A DNA stretch of 39,660 nucleotides from a virus: positions 1-39,660 of IMG/VR virus record IMGVR_UViG_3300032242_001167, one strand, 5' to 3'. Shown one piece after another: positions 9,436-17,706 of this stretch; position 1 is the stretch's first letter, and every line of letters begins with the position of its first letter. The notes under the pieces were generated by a model, which was not told the origin of the DNA, ran no database searches, and was given only the letters and a program-made list of their open reading frames with translations. A program made the translations under genes and the position numbers.

Positions 9436-12235
9436 CTTCGGCCTCGGCAAACCCGCTCATATCAATGAAATCCGGGTTGCTAGCATCGAGGATATGGCAC
9501 GAAACACCCGGTACATTGACGGGGAGGCCCTTGCCAATACGCTTATTGGTTGTGTCGATCAGGAGCCCCTTCTGCTTCAGGGACTCGATAGTTTCCTTGT
9601 AGCTGATCTGATGGCGAACGCAGTCTGCCTTGAACGCATTGGCAACGAGGAACAACCGCTTAGTATCTGGCTCGTACCGGATAAGAAGCTCACCCTTCGG
9701 TTCCCGCTTCGGGAACTGCGGTTCCTTGCTGCGGCGATCTACCCCGTCGTCCACGACGAGAATATTCTGGATATGCCGGTTGATGTAGTCACCCACAACC
9801 TGCACCGTATCGTTGACTGGCGCTTTAACATCGTTACGGGAGTCGGCGATTAGTGTAGTGGCATATTCGTAAACATTCTTCATGTTCCAGTCGAGCAGAC
9901 CAATGCGCTTGGCGATGAGGCCCCCGGCGAGGTTAGCTGCGAGCAGTGCCGACCAGAAGCGCTCGCGTGAGGTAAGCTGCAACTCTCGGTCGATCTTAGC
10001 CTGCAGGCTGAGTAGGGCGTCTTTAGCTTCTTCAAGGTTGTTGATGAGCCACCGGGCATAGATCGGCCCAGCATGCCCGTAGTTGTTGAGTAGCTGGTGG
10101 TCGAACATCGCCTTGGCGAGTTCCGCGTCAATGATCTTAGACGGGCTAATCTTATACTCGATAAGCCGCATCATCTCGCCATCCGGGGACTTCTTGAGCG
10201 TAGTTAGCTTCTCGTAGAAAGACGCGTTTGACGAGCAGAGTGCGATTGTCTGCCATGTCGTGTTATTCGCGCGAAGCTCGTTGCTTGATGCCTTAACGCG
10301 GTCTTTACCGCGACCCTGCGAGATGCCGTAGATGAGGGTAGAGAACTCCTCCGCCTTCATGTTAGTCATTTCGTCCACGGTGAGCGGCAGGTTGTTCATC
10401 ACACCCAGACGCATGATTTTCGCATTGAGCGTATCGTCCTTGGTGGCGCAGAGACGCGCCGGGTTGCCCCACACTGAGTTGCACATGTGCAGGATCGTCG
10501 TCTTACCCGTACCAGACGTAGGGTGGATGATATTGATGAGCGCGCCGCTTTGCCCAAGGAACCGCAGCAGAGGCGCACCGAAGGCGGTCAGCGCCGCAAA
10601 GGCATTGGGCTCAAGACCCGCTCTGCCATAGAGGTTGAACACTTCCTTCCACTTATCGAAGTCGCCCACTGGGCCAAGCTGGGCAGCAATGTTCTTGGTA
10701 ATGGTAGAAGGCGGGCTATGGAAGTCTCCGTCCTTGTTGTATTCTACGTCACCAACGATGAACTTGCTTTCGTTATCGGCCCATCCGAACTGCATTCTCA
10801 TATGCTCTGCCTTGTGTGTGTTTTGGATATACTTGACTGACATCTGTATGTAGTCAACGATGAGTTTGAAGTTAGTCTTGTTAGCTACTACACCCCGACT
10901 AGCCAGCACTTTGCGTATCTCGGCGTCGTCGTAGAGCTTACCAGCCGATAGGAAAAATTTACGCAAGCCGTCTGTTGGCATATGCAGGTGGATTAGAATT
11001 ACATCTCCGTCTTCCGGGTCCCATAGGCGCTTAACCACATACAAGTCGTTCTCGTATACGTAGATAGGGTCCGACTCTTCGTTAGCTGCGGGGCGGCGGT
11101 ATATTCCGCCGTTCTTGCCCCGGTAGTATGGGTCCGGGTAGGACGGCACAACGAAGGTCTCAACTTCCCCGTCAGCGGCCTCGGTGATGATAACGCTGTC
11201 GTCTTCCGTGGCTTCCGGAACTACGATGCCGAGCCTCTTGGGGCTGCTAATCCGGCCCTTGTGTGGGCAGTCCGCGCACCCTTCTGGGTTGGCCTCTTCA
11301 AACTTGATACACCCCGTGGCGAAGCTGAGCCCCGCCGCCTTCTGCTCCGTCAATGCCGGGTCGTACTCGGAGTGCCCGTCAGACACAGTATGGATAGCGG
11401 TCTCGCGGTCCTTGCAGGCCGAAGCCACAGTCAGCGCACGGAACCAGCTATCGTAGTCAGCGCTCTCCTTGTTCTCGTAGTAAAGCTTTAGCTGGTTACA
11501 GCCGGTGCCGTCTAAGCTACGCTTAAGGATACGCTCGAAGTGGTACTCGTTATTATCCTCCGCCTTCTTCTGGAGGTACGACATCTCGCGGCGTTTGGGT
11601 GTGCCGAAGAGCCGGGATAGCTCATCGTCTTCTACCCCCAGTATCCGCTTAAACTCCGCTACGGGAGTGGCGGGCGCCCCTTGGTTAACCACTGTAACCT
11701 TAAGCGGCTCCTCACCCTTGAAATTGTAGGTGCCGGGAATGCGCAAGACCCGCGCTGCCTCAAAGCACGCTGGGTCCGCATAAAGCTTGTGGATATTGCA
11801 TAGCTGCTTAAGCCGGGAGCAAATCGGCTCCCACTCGGCGATAGAGATCGCCTCGACTAGCGGCCAGTACGCGTGTATACCGCGCCCGGAGTCCACCAGT
11901 ACCGGCCTAGGCAGTCCGATATGCTTGAAGAACTTATGCAGCGCCTCCGCGCCTTCCATCTGGTCCGCGTACGGCTTGTTCTCGCCGCAATCCAAGTCGA
12001 GCCAGAATGACTTGAGGGATTTGACATTATCCTTGGTGCGCCCCTTATCGGTGGCAAACTTAGCTACCCCGAAGAACGCGTTGCGCCCCTGAGACACAAA
12101 CATCTCTGCCAGAGCTTCGACCTCCTCACGCGAGGCAACTAGCACCTGCTTTGGCGGGTGCCCGTCCTTTAACCCGACAACGGCGAACCAGCCATCGTTG
12201 GGTTGCACTGCAGTAAGGAGGTCGAAGTCTGTCAT
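9416..12235 (-). CDS. Primase-helicase (AEP prim-pol domain plus P-loop helicase)
   Basis: About 939 residues from ATG 12235; a GTG two codons upstream (12241) is also possible. The N-terminal part resembles archaeo-eukaryotic primase/RepB-type primases: LDLDCG (about 79-84) supplies the metal-binding acidic pair, and SGRGIHAYW (about 116-124) the active-site His. EAARVLRIPGTYNFK follows. A CADCPHKG segment near residue 320 may bind zinc. The C-terminal half carries a Walker A motif, HPTSGTGKTT, near residue 575, as in primase-linked helicases. The protein would unwind and prime phage DNA. It is encoded downstream of the HTH, SSB-like and helicase genes in the same leftward operon. Domain assignment rests on motifs, and the boundary between the two activities is approximate. 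Confidence 0.88.
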   Translation of the reverse strand: MTDFDLLTAVQPNDGWFAVVGLKDGHPPKQVLVASREEVEALAEMFVSQGRNAFFGVAKFATDKGRTKDNVKSLKSFWLDLDCGENKPYADQMEGAEALHKFFKHIGLPRPVLVDSGRGIHAYWPLVEAISIAEWEPICSRLKQLCNIHKLYADPACFEAARVLRIPGTYNFKGEEPLKVTVVNQGAPATPVAEFKRILGVEDDELSRLFGTPKRREMSYLQKKAEDNNEYHFERILKRSLDGTGCNQLKLYYENKESADYDSWFRALTVASACKDRETAIHTVSDGHSEYDPALTEQKAAGLSFATGCIKFEEANPEGCADCPHKGRISSPKRLGIVVPEATEDDSVIITEAADGEVETFVVPSYPDPYYRGKNGGIYRRPAANEESDPIYVYENDLYVVKRLWDPEDGDVILIHLHMPTDGLRKFFLSAGKLYDDAEIRKVLASRGVVANKTNFKLIVDYIQMSVKYIQNTHKAEHMRMQFGWADNESKFIVGDVEYNKDGDFHSPPSTITKNIAAQLGPVGDFDKWKEVFNLYGRAGLEPNAFAALTAFGAPLLRFLGQSGALINIIHPTSGTGKTTILHMCNSVWGNPARLCATKDDTLNAKIMRLGVMNNLPLTVDEMTNMKAEEFSTLIYGISQGRGKDRVKASSNELRANNTTWQTIALCSSNASFYEKLTTLKKSPDGEMMRLIEYKISPSKIIDAELAKAMFDHQLLNNYGHAGPIYARWLINNLEEAKDALLSLQAKIDRELQLTSRERFWSALLAANLAGGLIAKRIGLLDWNMKNVYEYATTLIADSRNDVKAPVNDTVQVVGDYINRHIQNILVVDDGVDRRSKEPQFPKREPKGELLIRYEPDTKRLFLVANAFKADCVRHQISYKETIESLKQKGLLIDTTNKRIGKGLPVNVPGVSCHILDASNPDFIDMSGFAEAEDASGER

Positions 12236-12294
12236 GGGCACAACTCGTCGGGCGCGCAGCGCCAGTGATGGGCGGGTTTAGGGTAGTTCGAGGA

Positions 12295-12525
12295 TCAAGA
12301 CAGAGCGGTAATATATATCTCGACCTGCGAGGCGATATTGCTACCCGGCTCCCCGTTGCCCCTGAACCAGTTGTAGACTGTCTGCCGGGTTACCCCAAAC
12401 CGCTTAGCTACGACTGCTACAGGGACACTATGCTTAATACATAACCTACCAAGACGTACGCCTAGCCTCCGACCATCGGCGGTACTGTTCTGTTCGACGA
12501 GGTTGAGACTATACCCTTGGGCCAT
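12295..12525 (-). CDS. Small HTH DNA-binding regulator
   Basis: 76 residues, with a helix-turn-helix at about 30-55 (VPVAVVAKRFGVTRQTVYNWFRG) like Cro/XRE or homeodomain-like phage regulators. A short C-terminal helix follows. It lies between the SSB-like gene (2 bp away) and the primase gene (59 bp away), so it is co-transcribed with replication genes. It is the only compact, dedicated DNA-binding regulator visible in the window, which makes it a candidate for binding the dispersed palindromes; that link is pure inference. Confidence 0.8.
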   Translation of the reverse strand: MAQGYSLNLVEQNSTADGRRLGVRLGRLCIKHSVPVAVVAKRFGVTRQTVYNWFRGNGEPGSNIASQVEIYITALS

Positions 12526-12527
12526 AC

Positions 12528-13427
12528 TTAGTCCTCATCGCCCCACTGGTTAAGGTACTCAGTGAGCTTAGCCTTCGGGGCGGGGGCCTCTTCAGACTTC
12601 TTGCTTGCTCGCTTCGTGGGTGTCGAAGCGACCGGGGGAGTTTCTTCCTCCTCATCCTCAAACACCGGAGCGACCTTGGCGACTGGCTTAGCGACCGGCT
12701 TCTCGGCAGTGCTGCCTTCCGCACTCACGTTAAGCTGAATATACCGCTGGGTATCCGGGTCGGCCTGTGCTGCATCCACCAAGTCGGCTTCTTCTTGCGT
12801 CAGGTGGCGCACCGCGCGGAACTTCAGGGTCATGGTATCCGCATCAAGGTCGTACATAACCTTGGTAACTACGGTATCCAGCCCCTCGCCGTTAGCACGG
12901 AGGTAGTTCTTGTAGCTCTCGAACGGATGCACCGCACCAACACCCTTGCCGAACAGCGACTTTGCCGGGATGTTAAGCTGATACACTTCACCCGTGTGGT
13001 CACCTTCGGCGATCACTGCGATACGGCGCTGGAAACGGCAAGCTTTGCCACTGCCACGATTGCCCGACCCGGCTACGTTCTGTGGGCACGTTGCGCACGT
13101 TTCACCCTGCGGGTCCTTAGCCTTGGGGTCAGGCTTGTCGCCGAGATTAGACCAGCAATCAGGCATGGTCGGCTTAGCGTTAGGATCGTACTCACCTGCA
13201 TAGAACGTACGTGATACGTCCTTAAGGAAGTCAACGACGATCACATTGAGCATGTGGGGGATAGCCTTGCCGATCTGCTCCCCGTTAACGATGCGCTTGA
13301 ACGTACCGTTAGTGTTGAGGCCGATACGACGGATGCCACCTCCACTGCCCATCTTATCGGTGAGCTTAGAGGTACGCTGCACCGTGGGGAGAGAAGTAGT
13401 CTCTTCAAAAATAGCAATATTGCTCAT
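12528..13427 (-). CDS. Putative single-stranded DNA-binding protein
   Basis: 299 residues. A basic N-terminal region holds GGGIRRIGLNTNGTFKRIVNG. A Cys-rich segment follows (CWSNLG...ETCATCPQNVAG...KACRF, about 90-133) with four or five Cys that could bind zinc. A central beta-rich part comes next, then a Pro/Ala/Lys linker with DEEEE and a C-terminal tail ending NQWGDED. An acidic tail after a flexible linker is typical of SSBs, which recruit partners through it. Position in the replication operon between a phage protein of unknown role and the HTH gene fits. Possible alternative: a recombination mediator. The SSB call is from architecture and context, not from a recognised OB-fold. Confidence 0.6.
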   Translation of the reverse strand: MSNIAIFEETTSLPTVQRTSKLTDKMGSGGGIRRIGLNTNGTFKRIVNGEQIGKAIPHMLNVIVVDFLKDVSRTFYAGEYDPNAKPTMPDCWSNLGDKPDPKAKDPQGETCATCPQNVAGSGNRGSGKACRFQRRIAVIAEGDHTGEVYQLNIPAKSLFGKGVGAVHPFESYKNYLRANGEGLDTVVTKVMYDLDADTMTLKFRAVRHLTQEEADLVDAAQADPDTQRYIQLNVSAEGSTAEKPVAKPVAKVAPVFEDEEEETPPVASTPTKRASKKSEEAPAPKAKLTEYLNQWGDED

Positions 13428-13433
13428 GGCTGG

Positions 13434-13751
13434 TTAGTTTCCCTTGAGGAAGTTGTAGAACTCTTCTGCGATATCGACGGTTTCGCTAGAAGAAAAATCA
13501 CCCGAGTCTTCACTAGTAGTCCAAGCCACTGCGCTACTAAGCGCGGTTTCACGCAGGCTGCGTTCGATCCACGAGAGGTCTTCTAGCGCGGTGCTGAGCT
13601 TGGGGGTATCATGGCAAACTTCTTCGGTATTGGATTTAATCTCCGCTTCGCTTTCGGCAATTACATCTTCAGCGGCGGAAATAACTGCGTTGGCTGCGTC
13701 AATAACGGTCTTCATGTCTTCAATAACTTCTTGTGCGGCACTACCGTACAT
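13434..13751 (-). CDS. Small acidic helical protein, unknown
   Basis: 105 residues, acidic, Ala/Glu/Ser rich and probably coiled coil over the N-terminal half (EVIEDMKTVIDAANAVISAA). ATG 13751 is preceded by AGGAG at good spacing. It is 6 bp upstream of the SSB-like gene and 8 bp downstream of the next gene. I do not recognise a family. It may be an accessory to the SSB-like protein, but this is only context. Confidence 0.65.
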   Translation of the reverse strand: MYGSAAQEVIEDMKTVIDAANAVISAAEDVIAESEAEIKSNTEEVCHDTPKLSTALEDLSWIERSLRETALSSAVAWTTSEDSGDFSSSETVDIAEEFYNFLKGN

Positions 13752-13759
13752 AACTGCTC

Positions 13760-14167
13760 CTACTTACTCGTTGGTTTACGGACTTGGATTACAAACTTGC
13801 GGTCTGCCTGAAGTCCTACAGGCAAAAGGTCTTTGTTCTCTTCGAGGAACTGCTTCATGTTGCCGTTGTGGAGGCGCTGCTCCAGCAGGAACGGTACGTT
13901 ATGCTCACGGATGAACTCGTACATGGACTCCCAATCGCTTGTCCAGTAGCGTGTGTTTACTCGTCGCGTGATAGTTCCTGCCGCCGTGCGAATGCTATCG
14001 GCGCTATTATCTTTGCAGGCTTTGAGTAGCAGGGCACTAAGCCCGTCAAGCTCCTCTTTAAGCTCCGCCACTTCTTCGTTGAATACTGCTTCCTTGTCGC
14101 GGATTGTGTCGCGCACCTTACGGTACTGCAAGACGATCTCATCGAGTGAGGTATTCTCGTCTGCCAT
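13760..14167 (-). CDS. Conserved phage protein with N-terminal coiled coil
   Basis: 135 residues. The N-terminal 50 residues form a charged coiled coil (KVRDTIRDKEAVFNEEVAEL). The rest follows a recognisable phage pattern: SIRTAAGTITRRVNTRYW, then DWESMYEFIREHNVPFLLEQRL, then an EENKDLLPVGLQ segment and a final beta strand. Proteins with this pattern are widespread beside phage SSB and replication genes, but the function is not known to me. It is the first protein gene after the tRNA and the promoter near 14270-14295. Confidence 0.78.
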   Translation of the reverse strand: MADENTSLDEIVLQYRKVRDTIRDKEAVFNEEVAELKEELDGLSALLLKACKDNSADSIRTAAGTITRRVNTRYWTSDWESMYEFIREHNVPFLLEQRLHNGNMKQFLEENKDLLPVGLQADRKFVIQVRKPTSK

Positions 14168-14182
14168 AGCTTGCTCCTGTTG

Positions 14183-14258
14183 TGGTACCGGGAGTGGGGG
14201 TCGAACCCACGCTGAAGGATTTTTAAGACCCTTGCCTCTACCTTTGGGCTACCCCGGC
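14183..14258 (-). tRNA. tRNA with anticodon UAA (Leu codon UUA), short variable loop
   Basis: A full 76-nt cloverleaf with encoded CCA. The acceptor stem GCCGGGG pairs with TCCCGGT (G-U at both ends) and the discriminator is A. The D-stem is GCC/GGC. The anticodon stem is AGGGT/ATCCT with loop CTTAAAA, giving anticodon UAA. The variable loop is TCAGC. The T-stem is GTGGG/CCCAC with loop TTCGACC. UAA should read Leu UUA codons, but bacterial tRNA-Leu normally has a long variable arm and this has only five bases. The charging identity is therefore uncertain. Confidence 0.9.
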
Positions 14259-14267
14259 ACTGGGGGC

Positions 14268-14295
14268 AATCTACGTCCGCATTTTACATTGTCAA
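14268..14295 (-). promoter_or_regulatory. Promoter for tRNA and downstream replication genes
   Basis: On the minus strand, TTGACA (14295-14290), a 16-bp spacer and TAGATT (14273-14268) place transcription start near the tRNA 5' end at 14258. The -35 overlaps a TTTACATTGTCAA dyad (14283-14295 on the plus strand) shared with 21657-21669 and 29431-29443. Confidence 0.55.
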
Positions 14296-15842
14296 GAGGA
14301 ACCGCTCACGATTTGCCGGTAAAGGTCGATCACCTTCTCGTGGTTGTCGATGTTGCTCCGGAGCATGCTGTACAGCCTGCTCTCTACGTCGCTACCGCAG
14401 ATATGCACCACTGCCATGCTGTTCTTCTGGCCGGGGCGGTTGATACGGGCATTGGCTTGGAGATACGTCTCTACGCTCGTAACGGGCGCATACCAGATAA
14501 CAGTGTTAGCCTCCGTCAGGGTAAGCCCATGCGAAGCTGCTGCTGGCTGGATAATCAACACGCGCGGCTCGGGGTTGTTCTGGAACCGCTCAACGATATC
14601 CGCCCGCTTGTTCGGGTTGACCTTACCGTTGATGACATCGCAAGTGATCTTATGCTTCTCTAGGTAGGCGCGCAGTAGCTCGATGGTATGCGTGAAGGGC
14701 ACAAACACCAGCACCTTGTGGCTGGCTTCCTCGACCACCTCTAGCACCGCGTTCAGGCGGTTGCTTACATCGAACTCCAGCACCTCTCCAGTGTCCGTGT
14801 AGACCGCGCCACCCGAAATCTGTAGGAGCTTATTGATCTTAGCCGCCGCGTTAATGGCGCTAACCTCTTCCCCATCAGCTTCCATAAGCATCTGGTTCTT
14901 AAGCTGAGTGTAGTACTTCTTTTGCTGCGGAGTCAGGGGTACATCCCGGTCCATCATCGTAACGTCGGGCAGGTCAAGGCAGTCTTTGCGCTCGAACCGG
15001 ATAGCTGGCTGCAGGACTTTATGCACGATGCTCTCTGCCTGCGGCTTGGATACCCACTTGAACTGTGTCGCCTTATACATGACACTATCGCGGAACTGGC
15101 CGAAATACTTAGGGCAATTCAGGGGGTTAACTAGTTTAGCAAGGCCGTACGCATCGAGTGGGCTCTGTGCTGCTGGCGTACCTGTAAGCATCCACAGTCG
15201 GGGGTTGAGGGCGTCAATGACTTCCTTGAACACCTTCCAGCGGTTTGTCATAGGGTTCTTGTAGGCGTTAGCTTCGTCCACCACGATCAGGTCGAACCCG
15301 CCGTTGATGATCGCATCCTTAACGATAGACAGTCCGTCAAAGTTAATAACTACGAACTCAGACCCAGCGCCGATTATCTTCTCGCGCTGCTTCGCATCGC
15401 CGTATGCCACGCTACAGCTACGGTGCATAGCGAACTTGAACAGGTCCTGCTGCCATGCTGCCTTCATGATCGACAGCGGCGAAAGCACCAACACGCGACG
15501 GACCAAGCCGAGAGACATGAGATAATCCGCAGCCCAGATGACGGATGCCGTCTTGCCAGTCCCCTGCTCATTAAAGCAGAACGCCCGCTCGTGGAGCGTG
15601 AGGAACGAGGCAGTATCCTTCTGGTGCGCGAACGGTGCATACTTGCCCGTCCACTTGTACTTAGCCCTGATGGGGGATGGGACATTAGGGATACCCAGTC
15701 CTGCCAGAGCTTGTGCTTCTTTCTGCCCCCAGTGGACAGCTACAGTGCCCTCTTCGACCAACGCGCTCTTGGGGATGGCATCAGTTATAGCCTCAGGGGC
15801 ATGTGTCTCCACGAGGAGAACTTTATCGTCGATGATCCGCAT
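14292..15842 (-). CDS. SNF2-type DEAD/DEAH superfamily 2 helicase
   Basis: 516 residues, a full-length phage SNF2-like helicase. In order: HQKDTASF (73-80, Q-motif region), Walker A NEQGTGKT (91-98), VLSPLSIMKAAW (motif Ia), DEAN at 189-192 (Walker B, DEAH-box variant) and LTGTPA (219-224). The C-terminal RecA lobe has LIIQPAAASHGLTLTEA and QANARINRPGQ (motif VI). The family uses ATP to move along double-stranded DNA. In phages it is found with replication and recombination genes, where it may remodel forks or remove bound proteins. Its stop lies within the dyad of the tRNA promoter. Confidence 0.92.
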   Translation of the reverse strand: MRIIDDKVLLVETHAPEAITDAIPKSALVEEGTVAVHWGQKEAQALAGLGIPNVPSPIRAKYKWTGKYAPFAHQKDTASFLTLHERAFCFNEQGTGKTASVIWAADYLMSLGLVRRVLVLSPLSIMKAAWQQDLFKFAMHRSCSVAYGDAKQREKIIGAGSEFVVINFDGLSIVKDAIINGGFDLIVVDEANAYKNPMTNRWKVFKEVIDALNPRLWMLTGTPAAQSPLDAYGLAKLVNPLNCPKYFGQFRDSVMYKATQFKWVSKPQAESIVHKVLQPAIRFERKDCLDLPDVTMMDRDVPLTPQQKKYYTQLKNQMLMEADGEEVSAINAAAKINKLLQISGGAVYTDTGEVLEFDVSNRLNAVLEVVEEASHKVLVFVPFTHTIELLRAYLEKHKITCDVINGKVNPNKRADIVERFQNNPEPRVLIIQPAAASHGLTLTEANTVIWYAPVTSVETYLQANARINRPGQKNSMAVVHICGSDVESRLYSMLRSNIDNHEKVIDLYRQIVSGSS

Positions 15843-15858
15843 GTTTGCTCCTAGCGGG

Positions 15859-16116
15859 CTATTTCATAGAATGGTCGGAGTTCCGCTTAAACGACCGGTT
15901 CTTGCTCTTCGGGACGGCGCGTAGGTTTCCGCCTTTATTATTGCCGCCCTTCGAGATCGGCTTGCGGTGGTCAACGTCCTTACCATCACCCTTATGCACC
16001 CGTCCAGCCTTTTCCATCTTGCGGCGGGCTGCATTCCGCATGGCGCGCTTCTTGACCTGATCGGGCTTGCCTTGGTACGTATCGTACTCGGCGCGATAGT
16101 CTCTACTTTTGGTCAT
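15859..16116 (-). CDS. Small HNH-type endonuclease
   Basis: 85 residues, very basic. The core DVDHRKPISKGGNNKGGNL (about 48-66) matches the beta-beta-alpha-metal HNH pattern: a DH pair, then Asn, and another Asn in the helix start. There are no flanking zinc Cys pairs. Such short proteins occur in phage replication operons as nicking enzymes or as free-standing homing-type nucleases. Which one applies here is not visible. It overlaps the following upstream gene by 14 bp, so it is a stable operon member rather than an insertion. Confidence 0.75.
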   Translation of the reverse strand: MTKSRDYRAEYDTYQGKPDQVKKRAMRNAARRKMEKAGRVHKGDGKDVDHRKPISKGGNNKGGNLRAVPKSKNRSFKRNSDHSMK

Positions 16117-16420
16117 CGTAGCCCCCCAGCAGCAGATGTATTTTCCTAAGCAGTGCCAATTCTTCCATCAGCATCTGATGGTCTTGCTTGGCGCGCTCTT
16201 CAGTCTTCCTGTTTAACACATTACCGCCGACCATGATAAGCGGGAGAAGAACTAACTGGAGAAAAGTCTGGGCAATCCACGCTATAAGGGTAGCAATGCC
16301 TGAGTGGATAGCGGCTGGCAGGCTAATCAAAGCTAAGCACGTAAATGCGTATGCGCACCACATCGTGCCTACTCGCTCGGTAATGTACACGGCGATGGCT
16401 TCGTTCAGCTTTTCAAACAT
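16103..16420 (-). CDS. Small membrane protein with two transmembrane segments
   Basis: 105 residues. An N-terminal amphipathic part (1-20) precedes two hydrophobic segments at about 20-38 (MWCAYAFTCLALISLPAAI) and 43-66 (IATLIAWIAQTFLQLVLLPLIM). A charged coiled-coil C-terminus follows. The pattern AYAFTCLALISLPAA with WIAQTFLQLVLLP is seen in a widespread small membrane protein family of bacteria and phages. The size and topology would also suit a holin, but it is encoded among replication nucleases, so a holin role is only a possibility. Confidence 0.7.
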   Translation of the reverse strand: MFEKLNEAIAVYITERVGTMWCAYAFTCLALISLPAAIHSGIATLIAWIAQTFLQLVLLPLIMVGGNVLNRKTEERAKQDHQMLMEELALLRKIHLLLGGYDDQK

Positions 16421-16423
16421 GTA

Positions 16424-17098
16424 CTACCAGCGGCGGGGTTTATAATGTGCGCACTCTACCACAGGGCACCAGCCGCATAAAGGGCTAGTCTTCGCGTTCC
16501 ACACGCCGGTAGCCTGCGCAATATCCAAGCGCTCTAGCTGGTCAGCAAACACGTTAAGGTATTTATTGAGTTCTTCGCGTACGTGCGTTTTCTTGAGGAA
16601 ATCATCACTAACTACATACGCCAGCGCGGAATTGATTTTATTGACTTCGGGGAAGTGTATGAAGACTGCGCCAGCCATAAGGTCTAGCTGCTTCATATCG
16701 GCGTACTTGGAGTTCTTCCCAGTCTTGTAGTCGATTAAGAACGCTCGACTTCCATCGACAATGAGCAAATCAACAATGCCACGGTACCAAACAGCAGCAT
16801 CGAAAAAATCGCAGGGAGAATATCCATCGTCGTTCCTTTGTAAGCCAAGCTTAAGCTCTGTGTGCTTATCGCCGGGGAATGTAGCCAGCTTCTCAACCAG
16901 CGGGGCGATTATCTTGTACTTCTCCGGTACCGGTGTACCACTCTTGATGTAATTCTCAGCCGCCTCATGAACGTCGGTCCCATAGACAGCAGCTTCACCC
17001 GGAGTATCCTTTACGTCCTTAACCACTTTGAGGTGGTAGTACTTCTTAGGGCACTGATCGAAGGTTTTGATGCTGCTATAGGACCAAGCGTTTACCAT
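16424..17098 (-). CDS. PD-(D/E)XK nuclease, Cas4/RecB-like with probable Fe-S cluster
   Basis: 224 residues. Nuclease residues line up as H44 (GTDVHEA), E81, D110 (RGIVDLL) and D123-x-K125 in the DYKTGK motif, followed by QLDLMAGA. Four Cys, one near the N-terminus (C16 in FDQCPKKYY) and three at the C-terminus (C208, C211, C216 in CGWCPVVEC), match the 4Fe-4S arrangement of Cas4 and AddB-type exonucleases. The expected activity is DNA exonuclease for recombination or end processing. No cas genes or CRISPR array are present, so a CRISPR role is unlikely. It sits between the membrane protein gene and the DUF3310 gene with only 3-4 bp gaps. Confidence 0.87.
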   Translation of the reverse strand: MVNAWSYSSIKTFDQCPKKYYHLKVVKDVKDTPGEAAVYGTDVHEAAENYIKSGTPVPEKYKIIAPLVEKLATFPGDKHTELKLGLQRNDDGYSPCDFFDAAVWYRGIVDLLIVDGSRAFLIDYKTGKNSKYADMKQLDLMAGAVFIHFPEVNKINSALAYVVSDDFLKKTHVREELNKYLNVFADQLERLDIAQATGVWNAKTSPLCGWCPVVECAHYKPRRW

Positions 17099-17102
17099 AT
17101 TA

Positions 17103-17576
17103 TTACATATTCCCGAGGTAGTAGTTCAAATACCATGCGGCCTTGGCGAAATCCTCGCTGCCTGTAGCGATACCCTTCTTGCCTGCGCGGCTAGCGTACT
17201 TAAGCGCGTTGCCCCGGCAATAGCCACGGAACTCTTCGGGTGTCAACTTAGCACGGATGTAATCAATCGTCTCGATGCCACCATCAGTGTAGTGGTCGGG
17301 GTGATTAACTGGGTCGGAGTTAAGGGCCATGGTTTCGGTCGATCCTTCAGACATCGCGGCTGCCGCATCCTCAACTAGATTACGCTTGGGCAGTGCAGTC
17401 TCACCGTGCTTAGCAAACTTCCAGCGGTAATTAAAAGCCGACTTACGGCTAATCCTGAACGTACATACCATATCGTCGATAGTGGCAGCCGGATTGCTCT
17501 GCAACCAGTTATAGATATTACGCGATGAACCGTACGGAAGACGCTTAACTTGTGATTTCGTGTACTTGGTAGCCAT
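17103..17576 (-). CDS. DUF3310 protein with N-terminal HTH-like extension
   Basis: 157 residues. The C-terminal part carries the DUF3310 signature: DPVNHPDHYTDGGIETIDY (about 88-106), then GYCRGNALKYASRAGKKG and an ED...KAAWYLNYYL helix. DUF3310 is a common phage family often labelled nucleotide-kinase-like, with no proven reaction that I know of. The N-terminal 50 residues look like a winged or HTH domain (RNIYNWLQSNPAATIDDMVCTF), suggesting nucleic-acid binding. AGGAG precedes ATG 17576, which overlaps the stop of the 38-residue frame upstream (TAATG). Confidence 0.82.
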   Translation of the reverse strand: MATKYTKSQVKRLPYGSSRNIYNWLQSNPAATIDDMVCTFRISRKSAFNYRWKFAKHGETALPKRNLVEDAAAAMSEGSTETMALNSDPVNHPDHYTDGGIETIDYIRAKLTPEEFRGYCRGNALKYASRAGKKGIATGSEDFAKAAWYLNYYLGNM

Positions 17577-17692
17577 TACTTGCTCCTGTTTTGGCTGTTA
17601 TCAGTAGTTTTTGTCGTATCATCGGGTTTGTTTGTAGGTGTATTCTCCTGAGTAGCCGTTTTAGATAGCATATACGTCAAGCGCGTACACAT
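17576..17692 (-). CDS. 38-residue Thr/Lys-rich peptide
   Basis: ATG 17692 is preceded by AAGGA and the frame ends in TAATG, overlapping the DUF3310 start. It fills a gap that would otherwise be about 130 bp without a gene in a very dense operon. The peptide (MCTRLTYMLSKTATQ...) is polar, Thr/Asn/Lys rich and probably disordered. No family is recognised. Coding is supported by the start signal and coupling only. Confidence 0.45.
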   Translation of the reverse strand: MCTRLTYMLSKTATQENTPTNKPDDTTKTTDNSQNRSK

Positions 17693-17706
17693 AAAATCCT
17701 TCTTAG

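Noticed and set aside
13953-14663. 236-codon plus-strand open frame
   Set aside because: It runs across the tRNA and antisense to two well-supported genes, with shadow-type composition.
16103-16420. Holin call for the two-segment membrane protein
   Set aside because: Topology fits, but there is no endolysin or spanin gene next to it and it is embedded in the replication operon, so only a general membrane-protein call is made.
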